A DNA stretch of 64,000 nucleotides from NCBI RefSeq assembly GCF_900465315.1, contig NZ_UBIX01000009.1. One strand, 5' to 3'. The stretch's first letter is position 1. Every line of letters begins with the position of its first letter. This document shows positions 27,075 through 35,448 of this stretch, piece by piece. The position numbers and the translations under genes were made by a program. The notes under the pieces were generated by a model. That model did no database searches and had not been told where the DNA came from. It saw nothing but the letters and a program-made list of their open reading frames with translations. Source of the DNA: Asaia bogorensis_B. GTDB lineage: Bacteria; Pseudomonadota; Alphaproteobacteria; Acetobacterales; Acetobacteraceae.

Positions 27075-28550
27075 TCAGGGTAGCTGGTGCATCGCTGTCC
27101 CGGCGGGCAGGTTCAGATTGATCAGACGGTAGCAGATGATCGGCTGGCCGCGCAGCAGGCGACAGAAGCGGCCCGTTTCAGCCGCGCCGAGCCATGCCGC
27201 GGGAAGATCCGGCTTTTCGCTCTCGCGAAGCAGCAATTGCGCTTTGGGCCCCGGATAGGCGCGCTCGTGCATGTCATGCCCGCCAAGAAAACCCCAACGG
27301 CTGTCATAGCTGTATATCAGCTGATCGGGCGTCTCGTAGCGCATGATGGATGCGAGAGCATAATCGCCTACGACGAGGCTATGCCCCGGTGAAACCTCTT
27401 CCTGCACCCTGTGTGCCAGCCCGGACCAATCCGCAGTCTGGCGGGCGATGACATCGTGATGGGCCGAGAGATGGAGCGGCGCCACCATACCCTGAAGGCT
27501 GATAAGCGCGGTGATCGCAAGACCAAGAGCGCAGGCATAACCGATGCGCCTATGCGTTGCGGCTGCCGCAAGGGCCGCTGCAGGATAGATCACCACCGGC
27601 CAGTTGGCCTGCACCCGCCCCCCAAAAGCATGCTGAACGAAAACGGCAACCGGCACGATGCACAGACAGGCCAGAAGGCGCGCCACTGGTTCGCGCCCTG
27701 CGCGTTTGAGGCACCAGATAATCCCGATGCAAAAAAGCAGGAAAACCAGAGGCGTGGCCAGACCGATCTGACCTCCGGCCAGTTCCGCAAGAAAGCTGAC
27801 CGCCTTGAGTGGATGCCAGTCGCTGGCCCGCCCGCCCTGCTTCAGAAAGCTCGCCCAGTGATGCGCTGCGTTCCACGCCAATACGGGGAGGATCGCGACC
27901 AGCCCGATGACCGCTCCACCAGCAAGCCAGAGCCAGTGACGGCGTTGTGCTGGCGTTGCCAGCACCCAAAGGCCGCAGGCGAAAGCAGGTAACACCGCCG
28001 TGTATTTGCTATCGAAGGCCAGGCCGAAAAACAGTCCTGTCGCCAGCCACCAGCGCGGCTGACCCGTTACGATCAGGCGCCCCAAAGCCCACAAGGTGAG
28101 CGTCAGGAAGAACACCAGCGGTGTATCCGGCGTAGCCGTGGCGGCCCCGAGGCCAAGCATGAGTGTCGCGTTGAGCAGCAAAGAAGCGCGGTACCCAGCC
28201 TGAACACTTCCGAGAAGGTCGCGTCCGGCGCGGACCAGCACGATTGAACCAAGCAGCGCCGAGATGGGGCCGAGCACCCTGATCCCGAAAGCACTATCTC
28301 CGCACAAGGCTGTGCCAAGTCTGATCCATAGGGCGATCATGGGCGGATGATCAAGGTAACCCGCCTGAAGATGGCGCGACCACGTCCAGTAATAAGCCTC
28401 GTCCGGTGAGATCCCCAATGTGGCAGCCAGACAGATGCGCACGAGGGTCAGGACAAGCAGGACACCCCAGAACAGGACAACAAGCCGCCTTGTTTCCCCG
28501 TTGGCGGGCGATGCCGGCTCAGCGCCAGACGAGGGTAGAAGCAATCGCAT
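27075..28550 (-). CDS. GT39-type membrane glycosyltransferase (ArnT/PMT-like)
   Basis: 491 residues from the ATG at 28550, which overlaps the preceding gene's end by 32 bases. Multi-helix membrane protein. The first loop ISPDEAYYWTWSRHLQAGYLDHPPMIALWIRLG holds the acidic DEAYY..W and GY.DHPP motifs diagnostic of the family, followed by GIRVLGPISALLGS. Such enzymes transfer a sugar from a polyprenyl-phosphate carrier to lipid A, protein or other acceptors on the periplasmic side. The partner upstream (GT2 plus GtrA) would make and flip the lipid-linked sugar. Confidence 0.87.
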   Translation of the reverse strand: MRLLLPSSGAEPASPANGETRRLVVLFWGVLLVLTLVRICLAATLGISPDEAYYWTWSRHLQAGYLDHPPMIALWIRLGTALCGDSAFGIRVLGPISALLGSIVLVRAGRDLLGSVQAGYRASLLLNATLMLGLGAATATPDTPLVFFLTLTLWALGRLIVTGQPRWWLATGLFFGLAFDSKYTAVLPAFACGLWVLATPAQRRHWLWLAGGAVIGLVAILPVLAWNAAHHWASFLKQGGRASDWHPLKAVSFLAELAGGQIGLATPLVFLLFCIGIIWCLKRAGREPVARLLACLCIVPVAVFVQHAFGGRVQANWPVVIYPAAALAAAATHRRIGYACALGLAITALISLQGMVAPLHLSAHHDVIARQTADWSGLAHRVQEEVSPGHSLVVGDYALASIMRYETPDQLIYSYDSRWGFLGGHDMHERAYPGPKAQLLLRESEKPDLPAAWLGAAETGRFCRLLRGQPIICYRLINLNLPAGTAMHQLP

Positions 28551-29610
28551 AATTCCAGACCACACCAATCACAGCACCAGCCGCACTGGCACGACTCCAG
28601 TGCCCATGCGTGTCATAAATCAACTGGGCAACGCCGATATTACCGAAAGCCCCGATTGTGGCGCCAATGACGAAGATACACAGCCCTGGCAGCCAGCGCC
28701 GCCCGCGCAGTGGACGATCAAGATAGGTGATACGGTTATTGAGCTGGAAGTTGGCGAGAATGGCGCAGGCCGTGCCGAGCACCTGACTGACCTGAAAATC
28801 AGCGCCTGAGAAACGCGCGAGCTCTGACACAAACAGATTGACGGCAATCCCGATCAGCCCAACAGCCGCGAAAATAATGAAGCGTGTTGGCAGCCAACCA
28901 CCGAAGGCACGCTCGATCAGCATGCCCAGAAACTGCACCATCACAAGCGGACTGAGTTTGCTCTCACCCGATACGCGCGGACGAAATACGAAGGGCACCT
29001 CGATCAGCCGTGCCTCACGAGGTACGGACAGCACAATTTCGAGCAGGATCTTGAAGCCCGTCCCGGTAAGTTTCGGAACAGCCTGTTCGAACGTCGGCCG
29101 TCTGACCGCGAAGAAACCGCTCATCGGATCGGAAAGCGGCATAGGTAGGAGCGATTGCGACAGTCTTATACCAGCCTGCGACAACATGTGCCGCCACCGA
29201 TTGGCCAACCCGCTGCTATCGCCACCCTCTACATGACGGCTCGCGACAGCGATATCAGCATCGTTTTCAAGCAACGGTGTCACCAGATCACGCAGAATGG
29301 CTTCATCATGCTGCAGATCACCATCCATCACGGCAATAACAGGTGATGTGGACGACAACGCGCCCTCGATCACCGCAGAGGAAAGCCCCCTGCGCCCGAC
29401 ACGGCGGATCAGGCGGATACGGGGATCTTCCTGAGCAGCTTTCTCGACCGCTTTCGACGTCCCATCAGGCGAGTCATCGTCAACGAAGACAATTTCCCAG
29501 CGCATACCTTCAAGCGCACGGCGTACCCCCTCGATCAGGGGGGCCACATTGGCGACTTCGTTGTAACAGGGAATGACGAGGGTCAGATCCGCCGGAAGCG
29601 GGGACATCAT
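28519..29610 (-). CDS. GT2 polyprenyl-phosphate glycosyltransferase fused to a GtrA-like membrane domain
   Basis: 363 residues. The GT2 catalytic domain (about 1-235) has LVIPCYNEVANV, VFVDDDSPDGT, AVMDGDLQHDE and DPMSGFFAVRR, as in dolichyl-phosphate mannose synthases. The remainder (about 240-363) has four hydrophobic segments of the GtrA type (FIIFAAVGLIGIAVNLFVSELAR...). Expected role: make a polyprenyl-phosphate sugar and help move it across the inner membrane for the GT39 enzyme encoded next. Overlaps the lrp gene by four bases and the GT39 gene by 32. Confidence 0.88.
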   Translation of the reverse strand: MMSPLPADLTLVIPCYNEVANVAPLIEGVRRALEGMRWEIVFVDDDSPDGTSKAVEKAAQEDPRIRLIRRVGRRGLSSAVIEGALSSTSPVIAVMDGDLQHDEAILRDLVTPLLENDADIAVASRHVEGGDSSGLANRWRHMLSQAGIRLSQSLLPMPLSDPMSGFFAVRRPTFEQAVPKLTGTGFKILLEIVLSVPREARLIEVPFVFRPRVSGESKLSPLVMVQFLGMLIERAFGGWLPTRFIIFAAVGLIGIAVNLFVSELARFSGADFQVSQVLGTACAILANFQLNNRITYLDRPLRGRRWLPGLCIFVIGATIGAFGNIGVAQLIYDTHGHWSRASAAGAVIGVVWNYAIASTLVWR

Positions 29611-30179
29611 ACCGGAACGCCGGCCCTGTTCAGACTGGTGCGTATGGTTTGCAACGTTTGCACGCGCACCACGTGATCCAGATCCGTCAGGCGTTTCGTC
29701 AGGTAGTTCTGATGCGCGGCATCACGGGCCACGAGGCGCACAAGGAAATCGCCGCCCCCCCTGATCATGTGACATTCACGCACTTCGGCCCAACCGGCGA
29801 CTTCGCGCTCGAAGGCTTCCAGCACACTGCCCTTCTGGCTTTCCAGCCCGATCAGCGCGAAAAATGTCAGCGACCAGCCAAGCCGGGAGGCATCCACATC
29901 TGCATGATAGCCCTCGATAACCCCGATTTCCTCGAGACGTCGAACACGTCGCAGGCAGGGTGGCGCCGAGATGCCCGTGCGTCGCGCCAGCTCGACATTG
30001 GTCATACGGCCGTCGCGCTGCAACTCGGCCACGATCTGACGGTCGATCGAATCCAGATCGACGATCGTCGCGCTGGACGATCCCGGGGAGAGACCTGCCG
30101 ACAGTGACTCGACTCGCGCCGCAGCGTCGTGAGGAGCAGCGTTGTGGGGGAAGTGGTCGTCAGGATCGTTGTCAGTCAT
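29607..30179 (-). CDS. Lrp/AsnC family transcriptional regulator
   Basis: 190 residues from the ATG at 30179 (a GTG two codons earlier is the alternative). A polar ~40-residue leader precedes the Lrp core: LDSIDRQIVAELQRDGRMTNVELARRTGISAPPCLRRVRRLEEIGVIEGYHADVD (helix-turn-helix), then the RAM domain with VAGWAEVRECHMIRGGGDFLVRLVARD. It should form oligomers responding to amino acids. Translationally coupled (ATGA) to glycosyltransferase genes, and divergent from trxB across about 180 bases. Confidence 0.87.
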   Translation of the reverse strand: MTDNDPDDHFPHNAAPHDAAARVESLSAGLSPGSSSATIVDLDSIDRQIVAELQRDGRMTNVELARRTGISAPPCLRRVRRLEEIGVIEGYHADVDASRLGWSLTFFALIGLESQKGSVLEAFEREVAGWAEVRECHMIRGGGDFLVRLVARDAAHQNYLTKRLTDLDHVVRVQTLQTIRTSLNRAGVPV

Positions 30180-30361
30180 CGTCACCGTGAGGGTCGGGCA
30201 AAACTAGTCGGTTGGCAGGCGCGCATCATCACCTATATCTGCATCCTGACCCAAGAGCCATGTCTCTTCGCAATTGTCTTGTCACTTCGGCATGGGCATC
30301 AACACCCTAACCGAGGTCAATGACCGATAGTTAAACGAACACCAGTTCAAGGACATTCCCA

Positions 30362-31318
30362 GTGAGCCAGAGTTTCAGGACTGATCTGCTTGTTATTGGC
30401 GCAGGCCCGGCAGGCTATACCGCAGCGATTTACGCAGCGCGTGCCAATCTCAAACCGATTCTTGTGGCCGGGCTGCAGCCGGGCGGCCAGCTGACCATTA
30501 CCACCGATGTTGAAAACTACCCCGGTTTCGCCGAACCCGTTCAGGGCCCCTGGCTGGTGGAGCAGATGCGCCTGCAGGCCGAGCATGTCGGCACCGAGAT
30601 GCATTACGACCTGATCACGGAATGTGCCTTCAACGAGAAAACCGACGACGGCTATTTTCGTCTGAAGGCGGATTCCGGCGCGGACTATCTGGCCCGCACT
30701 GTTGTCATTGCCACCGGGGCCCAGGCAAAATGGCTTGGCCTGCCCTCCGAAGCCAGACTGCAGAGCGGCGGCGTCTCGGCTTGCGCCACCTGCGACGGGT
30801 TCTTCTATCGCGGCAAGAAAGTGGCCGTGATCGGTGGCGGAAACACGGCAGTCGAAGAGGCGCTCTATCTTACGCACCACGCCGACCATGTGACGCTGGT
30901 TCATCGACGCGACAGTTTGCGCGCAGAACGCATCCTTCAGGACCGTCTTTTTGCCAATCCCAAGATCACGGTGCTCTGGAACAACGCGGTCGAGGAAATT
31001 CTGGGTGCCGGCAAGCCGGAGACCGTATGCGGCGTGCGCCTGCGCAACACGCAGGACGGTAGCGAGCAGACCCTGGACGTCGATGGCGTGTTCGTGGCGA
31101 TCGGCCACAGCCCCAATACCGGCCCGTTCCGCGAAACGCTTGAATGCGACACAGAAGGCTACATCGTCACGGTGCCCGGAAGCACAAAAACTTCAGTCGA
31201 AGGCGTATTTGCCGCTGGCGATGTGCAGGACAAAAAATTCAGGCAGGCGATTACGGCTGCTGGTACCGGGTGTATGGCAGCCCTTGAGGCCGAGCATCTT
31301 CTGGCTGGACTATCCTGA
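30362..31318 (+). CDS. trxB: Thioredoxin reductase
   Basis: 318 residues, GTG start. FAD-binding GAGPAGYTAAIYAARANL at the N-terminus, redox motif ACATCDGFFYRG with the two active Cys, NADPH-binding VIGGGNTAVEEALYL and the C-terminal GVFAAGDVQDKKFRQAITAAGTGCMAALEAEHLL. It transfers electrons from NADPH to thioredoxin in the cytosol. It is followed by a lysR gene on the same strand, separated by about 175 bases that contain a 12-bp perfect inverted repeat. Confidence 0.96.
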   Translation: MSQSFRTDLLVIGAGPAGYTAAIYAARANLKPILVAGLQPGGQLTITTDVENYPGFAEPVQGPWLVEQMRLQAEHVGTEMHYDLITECAFNEKTDDGYFRLKADSGADYLARTVVIATGAQAKWLGLPSEARLQSGGVSACATCDGFFYRGKKVAVIGGGNTAVEEALYLTHHADHVTLVHRRDSLRAERILQDRLFANPKITVLWNNAVEEILGAGKPETVCGVRLRNTQDGSEQTLDVDGVFVAIGHSPNTGPFRETLECDTEGYIVTVPGSTKTSVEGVFAAGDVQDKKFRQAITAAGTGCMAALEAEHLLAGLS

Positions 31319-31358
31319 CATTTCGATCGTTATTCTTCCGTAAGAGTTGCTGCATAAA

Positions 31359-31394
31359 ATGACTTGGCAGGGCCGTAGAATGCTGCCAAGTCAT
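31359..31394. repeat. 12-bp perfect inverted repeat between trxB and lysR
   Basis: ATGACTTGGCAG (31359-31370) and CTGCCAAGTCAT (31383-31394) around a 12-base spacer, 40 bases after trxB and 100 bases before lysR. There is no T run. It is either the trxB 3' hairpin or a protein-binding site. Confidence 0.6.
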
Positions 31395-31493
31395 AGTGAT
31401 CAACATTTGATGACCGCCAGGCACGCGACCGGGAAATCTGCCCGCTCGCGCTCTCTTTCTGACGTGGTCGGGGACGAGCTCTAGGAAAGCCGC

Positions 31494-32384
31494 ATGGACT
31501 GGGACAAATTGCGAATATTCCATGCGGTTGCAGAGGCGGGTTCGTTTACCCATGCCGGTGACCGGCTCAATCTGAGCCAGTCCGCGGTATCGCGTCAGAT
31601 CTCTGCTCTTGAAGAGACGCTGAACGTCCCGCTTTTTCACCGCCATGCCCGCGGCCTGATCCTGACCGAACAGGGCGAGACACTCAATCACACCGTCCGG
31701 GAAGTGTTTTCGAAACTCTCCCTGACGCAGGCCTATCTGAGCGAGAGCAAAGTCAAGGCCAAGGGCGAGCTCAAGATCACCACAACGTCGGGGTTTGGCC
31801 TCGGCTGGCTGGCCCCCAAACTCCAACGTTTTCTGGCGCTCCACCCCGATATCGAGGTGAGCCTGATCATGGAGGATACGGATCTCGACCTCGGGATGCG
31901 AGAGGCTGACGTCGCCATACGTATGCATCCCCCGAGGCAGGCCGATCTGATCCAGCGTCATCTGGCCAATTTCGCGATGCCTATCTATTCCAGTCAGGCC
32001 TATCTGGACCAGCACGGTGTCCCGAACAGTATTGCAGAGCTCGGCCAGCATCATCTGGTCGGGTTCGCTGGTATGTCACCTCCCCTCCCCGATGCCTTCT
32101 GGCTGCTCGAACTGGTTCGCCGGCAGTGTCATGGGTCAGTTCGCAACAAGCTGGAAATCAACAGCTTCCCGGCCATCGCCACAGCCATCGCAAAAGGTGC
32201 CGGAATCGGATCGGTCCCCACCTATCTGGCTCAGGCGCATCCTGAACTGATCCGTATTCTCGACCATGAACCGATACCGACCGTCGAGGCCTTCTTCGTT
32301 TACCCGGAGGAGCTGAAGATGTCGAAGCGGATCACGGTACTCCGTGACTTCCTGCTGAGCGAGATCCAGGCTGGCAAGCACTGA
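31494..32384 (+). CDS. LysR family transcriptional regulator
   Basis: 296 residues. N-terminal helix-turn-helix: DWDKLRIFHAVAEAGSFTHAGDRLNLSQSAVSRQISALEETLNVPLFHRHARGLILTEQGE, a typical LysR start. The C-terminal effector domain begins at about residue 92 (GELKITTTSGFGLGWLAPKLQRFLALHPDIEVSLIM). No adjacent divergent gene suggests a target. Similar LysR proteins sit beside trxB in other alphaproteobacteria in my recollection, so the pairing may be functional. Confidence 0.87.
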   Translation: MDWDKLRIFHAVAEAGSFTHAGDRLNLSQSAVSRQISALEETLNVPLFHRHARGLILTEQGETLNHTVREVFSKLSLTQAYLSESKVKAKGELKITTTSGFGLGWLAPKLQRFLALHPDIEVSLIMEDTDLDLGMREADVAIRMHPPRQADLIQRHLANFAMPIYSSQAYLDQHGVPNSIAELGQHHLVGFAGMSPPLPDAFWLLELVRRQCHGSVRNKLEINSFPAIATAIAKGAGIGSVPTYLAQAHPELIRILDHEPIPTVEAFFVYPEELKMSKRITVLRDFLLSEIQAGKH

Positions 32385-32573
32385 GAGCGGTCAGATATCC
32401 TGTCCGCTCTCGTTGTGACGTAATAGTCTGTCACGGCGGGAGATGACCACTCGGGTCGTCTCCATCGTCATGATCTGGCACCTTGCGTCAGGCCTTTCAG
32501 AATCTTCCGGCAACCCTTCGGGACTTCGCCTTCCTTAGGTGGAGTATCCACCTATTATACCTGACCTGCGCGC

Positions 32574-32870
32574 TCAGCTCCGCTTGCTTGCATGGGCGTT
32601 AACGCGTTCGCGCAGCTCCTTGCCAGCCTTGAAGAACGGGATCGTCTTTTCCTCGACAGAGACAGCAGATCCCGTGCGCGGATTACGCCCCTGACGGGCA
32701 TCGCGCTTTTTGACCACAAAAGCGCCAAAGCCACGTATCTCGACCCGATCCCCCCGCGCGAGCGCGCCGGAAATCTCGGAGAGAATGGTCTGGACAATCA
32801 TCTCGATATGGCGGGCATTAAGATGAGGATGCGCCGCTGAGAGTTCGGCGATGAGTTCGGATTTTGTCAT
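32574..32870 (-). CDS. ihfB: Integration host factor beta subunit
   Basis: 98 residues from the ATG at 32870 (MTKSELIAELSAAHPHLNARHIEMIVQTILSEI), the conserved beta-subunit start; the open frame extends 33 codons further upstream into sppA and is rejected. It has the HU/IHF core GDRVEIRGFGAFVVKKRDARQGRNPRTG and ends in ELRERVNAHAS. Partner of IHF-alpha encoded at 16335. It follows sppA on the same strand, 67 bases apart. Confidence 0.94.
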   Translation of the reverse strand: MTKSELIAELSAAHPHLNARHIEMIVQTILSEISGALARGDRVEIRGFGAFVVKKRDARQGRNPRTGSAVSVEEKTIPFFKAGKELRERVNAHASKRS

Positions 32871-32937
32871 CAGGGGCTCTGCAAACTCTCGGTAACAGGA
32901 GGACGGATCGCCTGATCCGCCCGACAACGCGCAAATA

Positions 32938-33882
32938 TCACCGTGGCAAAATCGAGACTGCACCGTCAAGACTCTGATAGGCCATGACCTTGTCTATGGC
33001 CTCGGGCCAGGCAAACCACGAGCCGCCAAAGCGATGGTAGAAACGCTCCCACATCGTACGATCCGGTTTCTTGATGGCGAGCTTCCTGACCGGCAGATCC
33101 TTGCCGTCCTTGATCTGGCTGTGCAGCCACGCCGCCGCCTGATCCTCATCTCCGATCTGGTCGATCAGGTGCAGTGCAACCGCCTGACGCCCGGTATAGG
33201 GACGCCCGTCAGCAAGCTGACGTATTTCCTCAACAGGCCGGTGACGCCCCTTGGCAACCATGAGGACGAACTGATCAAACAGATCGTCCACGATCCCCTG
33301 CAGCATTTGCCGTCCCTCGGGTTTGAGCGCGGTGAAAGGCTGCGACTGATCCTTCATGGGGCCGGAAGTAATCGTCTCGGCTTTGACGCCAATACGGTCG
33401 AGCAGCGCCGACGCATCTGGGCGCATCATGATGACGCCAATCGATCCAGTGATGGAAGAGGGATAGGCAAAGAGCCGCTGTGCTGGAACGGCGATCATGT
33501 AGCCCGCCGAGGCCGCAAGACCCTGCATGGAAACAGCGACCGGCTTGCGACTGGCAAACCCGGCGATAGCATCATGGAGCGCCTCACCGCCGGTCACACC
33601 GCCTCCCGGGCTGTCGATAACAAGTAGCATCCCCTTGATATGCGGGTCGCGACCAGCACGCTCGATAGCCTCCACGGTAGGCCTGACCCTGTTGCCTATA
33701 ACACCTGTGATCTCGAGACGAGCAATCGCATCATGTGGCCCATGAGGCCTGCCCGGCACAAAAAGCACCAGCATCGTTGCAATTAGAGCCGCCACAGCGA
33801 TACCGCGCCAGAACAGCAGGCGTCTCCGCTGGCGAAGTAGTACGGCTGGGGTATCATCATCCGTGCGGTTAAGCGCCGTCAT
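32938..33882 (-). CDS. sppA: SppA-type signal peptide peptidase (S49)
   Basis: 314 residues. A single N-terminal transmembrane segment (about 25-43, RGIAVAALIATMLVLFVPG) is followed by the S49 domain: IKGMLLVIDSPGGGVTGGEALHDAI, SMQGLAASAGYMIAVPAQRLFAYPSSITGSIGVI (nucleophile Ser in ASAGY) and a later KGRHRP...ADGRPYTG with the Lys-dyad region. This is the short, single-domain form that works as an oligomer. It degrades cleaved signal peptides in the membrane. Upstream of ihfB and downstream of the mucR terminator. Confidence 0.92.
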   Translation of the reverse strand: MTALNRTDDDTPAVLLRQRRRLLFWRGIAVAALIATMLVLFVPGRPHGPHDAIARLEITGVIGNRVRPTVEAIERAGRDPHIKGMLLVIDSPGGGVTGGEALHDAIAGFASRKPVAVSMQGLAASAGYMIAVPAQRLFAYPSSITGSIGVIMMRPDASALLDRIGVKAETITSGPMKDQSQPFTALKPEGRQMLQGIVDDLFDQFVLMVAKGRHRPVEEIRQLADGRPYTGRQAVALHLIDQIGDEDQAAAWLHSQIKDGKDLPVRKLAIKKPDRTMWERFYHRFGGSWFAWPEAIDKVMAYQSLDGAVSILPR

Positions 33883-33910
33883 CAGTCCTGTTTCCCATCA
33901 CGCAAATAAA

Positions 33911-33942
33911 AAAGGCAACCCATCGCAGGATGGGTTGCCTTT
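33911..33942 (-). terminator. Intrinsic terminator of mucR
   Basis: AAAGGCAACCCA (33911-33922), eight-base loop, TGGGTTGCCTTT (33931-33942). Twelve perfect pairs, and the minus-strand side runs into further T residues. It lies between the mucR stop and the sppA start. Confidence 0.92.
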
Positions 33943-33972
33943 AATGGCGCGTCTACTGGGTAAATCCCGGTA

Positions 33973-34464
33973 TCAGGCCTTTTTTGCACGACCGCGGCGC
34001 ACTGTGCGCTCTTCGCCATCGTTTCCTTCTTCAGCAACCACCCGCGAAGAAGCATCTGCTCCGGCGTTGATCTTGCGACCAAGGCCAATTTCACGAGCAA
34101 GATGCGAGCGACGCTCTGCATAGTTGGGTGCCACGAGCGGGTAGTCGCTCGGGAGGCCCCAGCGTTCACGATACTGTTCCGGCGTCATGCCATAAGCACT
34201 CTGCAGGTGACGCTTGAGCATCTTCAGCTTCTTACCGTCCTCGAGGCAGACGATGTAATCGGGGAAAACCGAGCGCTTGATCGGTACGGCAGGCTGCGGA
34301 CGTTCCGGCTCCGGATCAGCCTGACCTGCACCCTGCAGGGCGTTGTATACTTGCTTGATCATGCCTGGCAGGTCGTCACCAGCCATCGAATTGTTGGCAA
34401 CGTGAGAGGACACAATCTGGGCAGTCAACTCAAGCAAGGCGACGTTGGTTTCTGACTCTGACAT
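33973..34464 (-). CDS. MucR/Ros family zinc-finger transcriptional regulator
   Basis: 163 residues. N-terminal oligomerisation segment (LLELTAQIVSSHVANNSM...DLPGMIKQVYNAL) and the Ros/MucR zinc-finger block DYIVCLEDGKKLKMLKRHLQSAYGMTPEQYRERWGLPSDYPLVAPNYAERRSHLA. The finger has a single Cys, with Asp and His as other likely ligands, as in several MucR proteins. The C-terminus is basic (RRGRAKKA). Family members act as H-NS-like silencers of AT-rich promoters and usually repress themselves; the gene's own upstream region (34465-34830) is strikingly AT-rich, which fits. Confidence 0.92.
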   Translation of the reverse strand: MSESETNVALLELTAQIVSSHVANNSMAGDDLPGMIKQVYNALQGAGQADPEPERPQPAVPIKRSVFPDYIVCLEDGKKLKMLKRHLQSAYGMTPEQYRERWGLPSDYPLVAPNYAERRSHLAREIGLGRKINAGADASSRVVAEEGNDGEERTVRRGRAKKA

Positions 34465-35448
34465 TTATTTTCTCTTTGTTGAAGTTTAACTCTTTTAACA
34501 GGTTCTTTTATAGCATGAGTTTTTCGAGGTAAATAGGTTTAACGATTTATCTTTTCTTTTTTATACTTCCGATCACCGCTCGTTAAAATCATCACGATCT
34601 CACAGTTTTTTTCCACCCGTCGCAAGAAAAAATTCTAACAGGAAATCTTTTTTGCGAAGCACTTTTTCACGCGACGTCAATATACGTCAACGATCACTAG
34701 TATATATCTGTAAATTTTTTGATAAGTTCCGCGAAGAAACTCAAAAAACATGACATGCCGCATCTTGGTCCTGAGTTTTCCCCTAATTGTTGTATAATTA
34801 ACGTTTATTCTTCTTCATCTGCTTACTAGGGATAGCCGCATCCCAACGCGTCAGACGGCAAAACGATCCTGTCATCGGCGCCTCCGATACAAAATTTTTG
34901 TTTGTGCTCAGAGATGCCAATCAGCGTACGCTTTCGCATCGTCCTCTCTATGACGCTGCGACACTATGAACGATTCTTGCAGTTTACATTTGGTTACTCC
35001 TCCGACTTATGTGAGGATCACGCTAAACTGAAAAAACCTGTCTCTATGCTCAAGTCCCCGACCGGCCTGCTCGTGCAACGCCTGCCCCGCTTGCCGGCGG
35101 GAGAAAATCTTAACGGGGAATAACGACAGTCAACTATGCAGTAATTCCTGGCGATCCAATGAAATCGTCTTCACTGAAGCCCTGCGCAGGCGGCTTGAGC
35201 CAACCTGATGGCTACCTCTCGGCCACGTGAGAGCATTACTGATTCTTTAGGCACCTGCTAACTGACTGCGCTTTCTTTCCACTTGGTGCCCTGCCATCAT
35301 GACAGTGCTGCCAGCCAGGCAATGTCGTCCTGCGCCCCAATCAGTCGTACAGAACGCGGTCTTCCCTTTGCGCCTTTTCCCTTTTCACCCCTCCTTCGTC
35401 AGTCGTTCAGGCAAACGATTTTCTCTGGCTGGGGCTTTTGTTCCGACG
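34465..35448. promoter_or_regulatory. Long intergenic region with AT-rich mucR control segment
   Basis: About 980 bases without a convincing gene. The first ~365 bases (34465-34830) are rich in A/T tracts (TTTTATAG, TTTTTTATAC, GTATATATC, TGTATAATTAACG), in sharp contrast to the GC-rich coding DNA on both sides, and form the promoter region of mucR on the minus strand. The remainder to 35448 has near-average composition and would hold the promoter of the FUSC gene. The small open frame at 34902-35123 is not supported by a ribosome-binding site or a recognisable product. Confidence 0.5.

Noticed and set aside
34902..35123. 73-codon open frame in the mucR-FUSC gap
   Set aside because: No ribosome-binding site, no recognisable product, and it starts within variable-composition intergenic DNA. 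Left as unexplained sequence.
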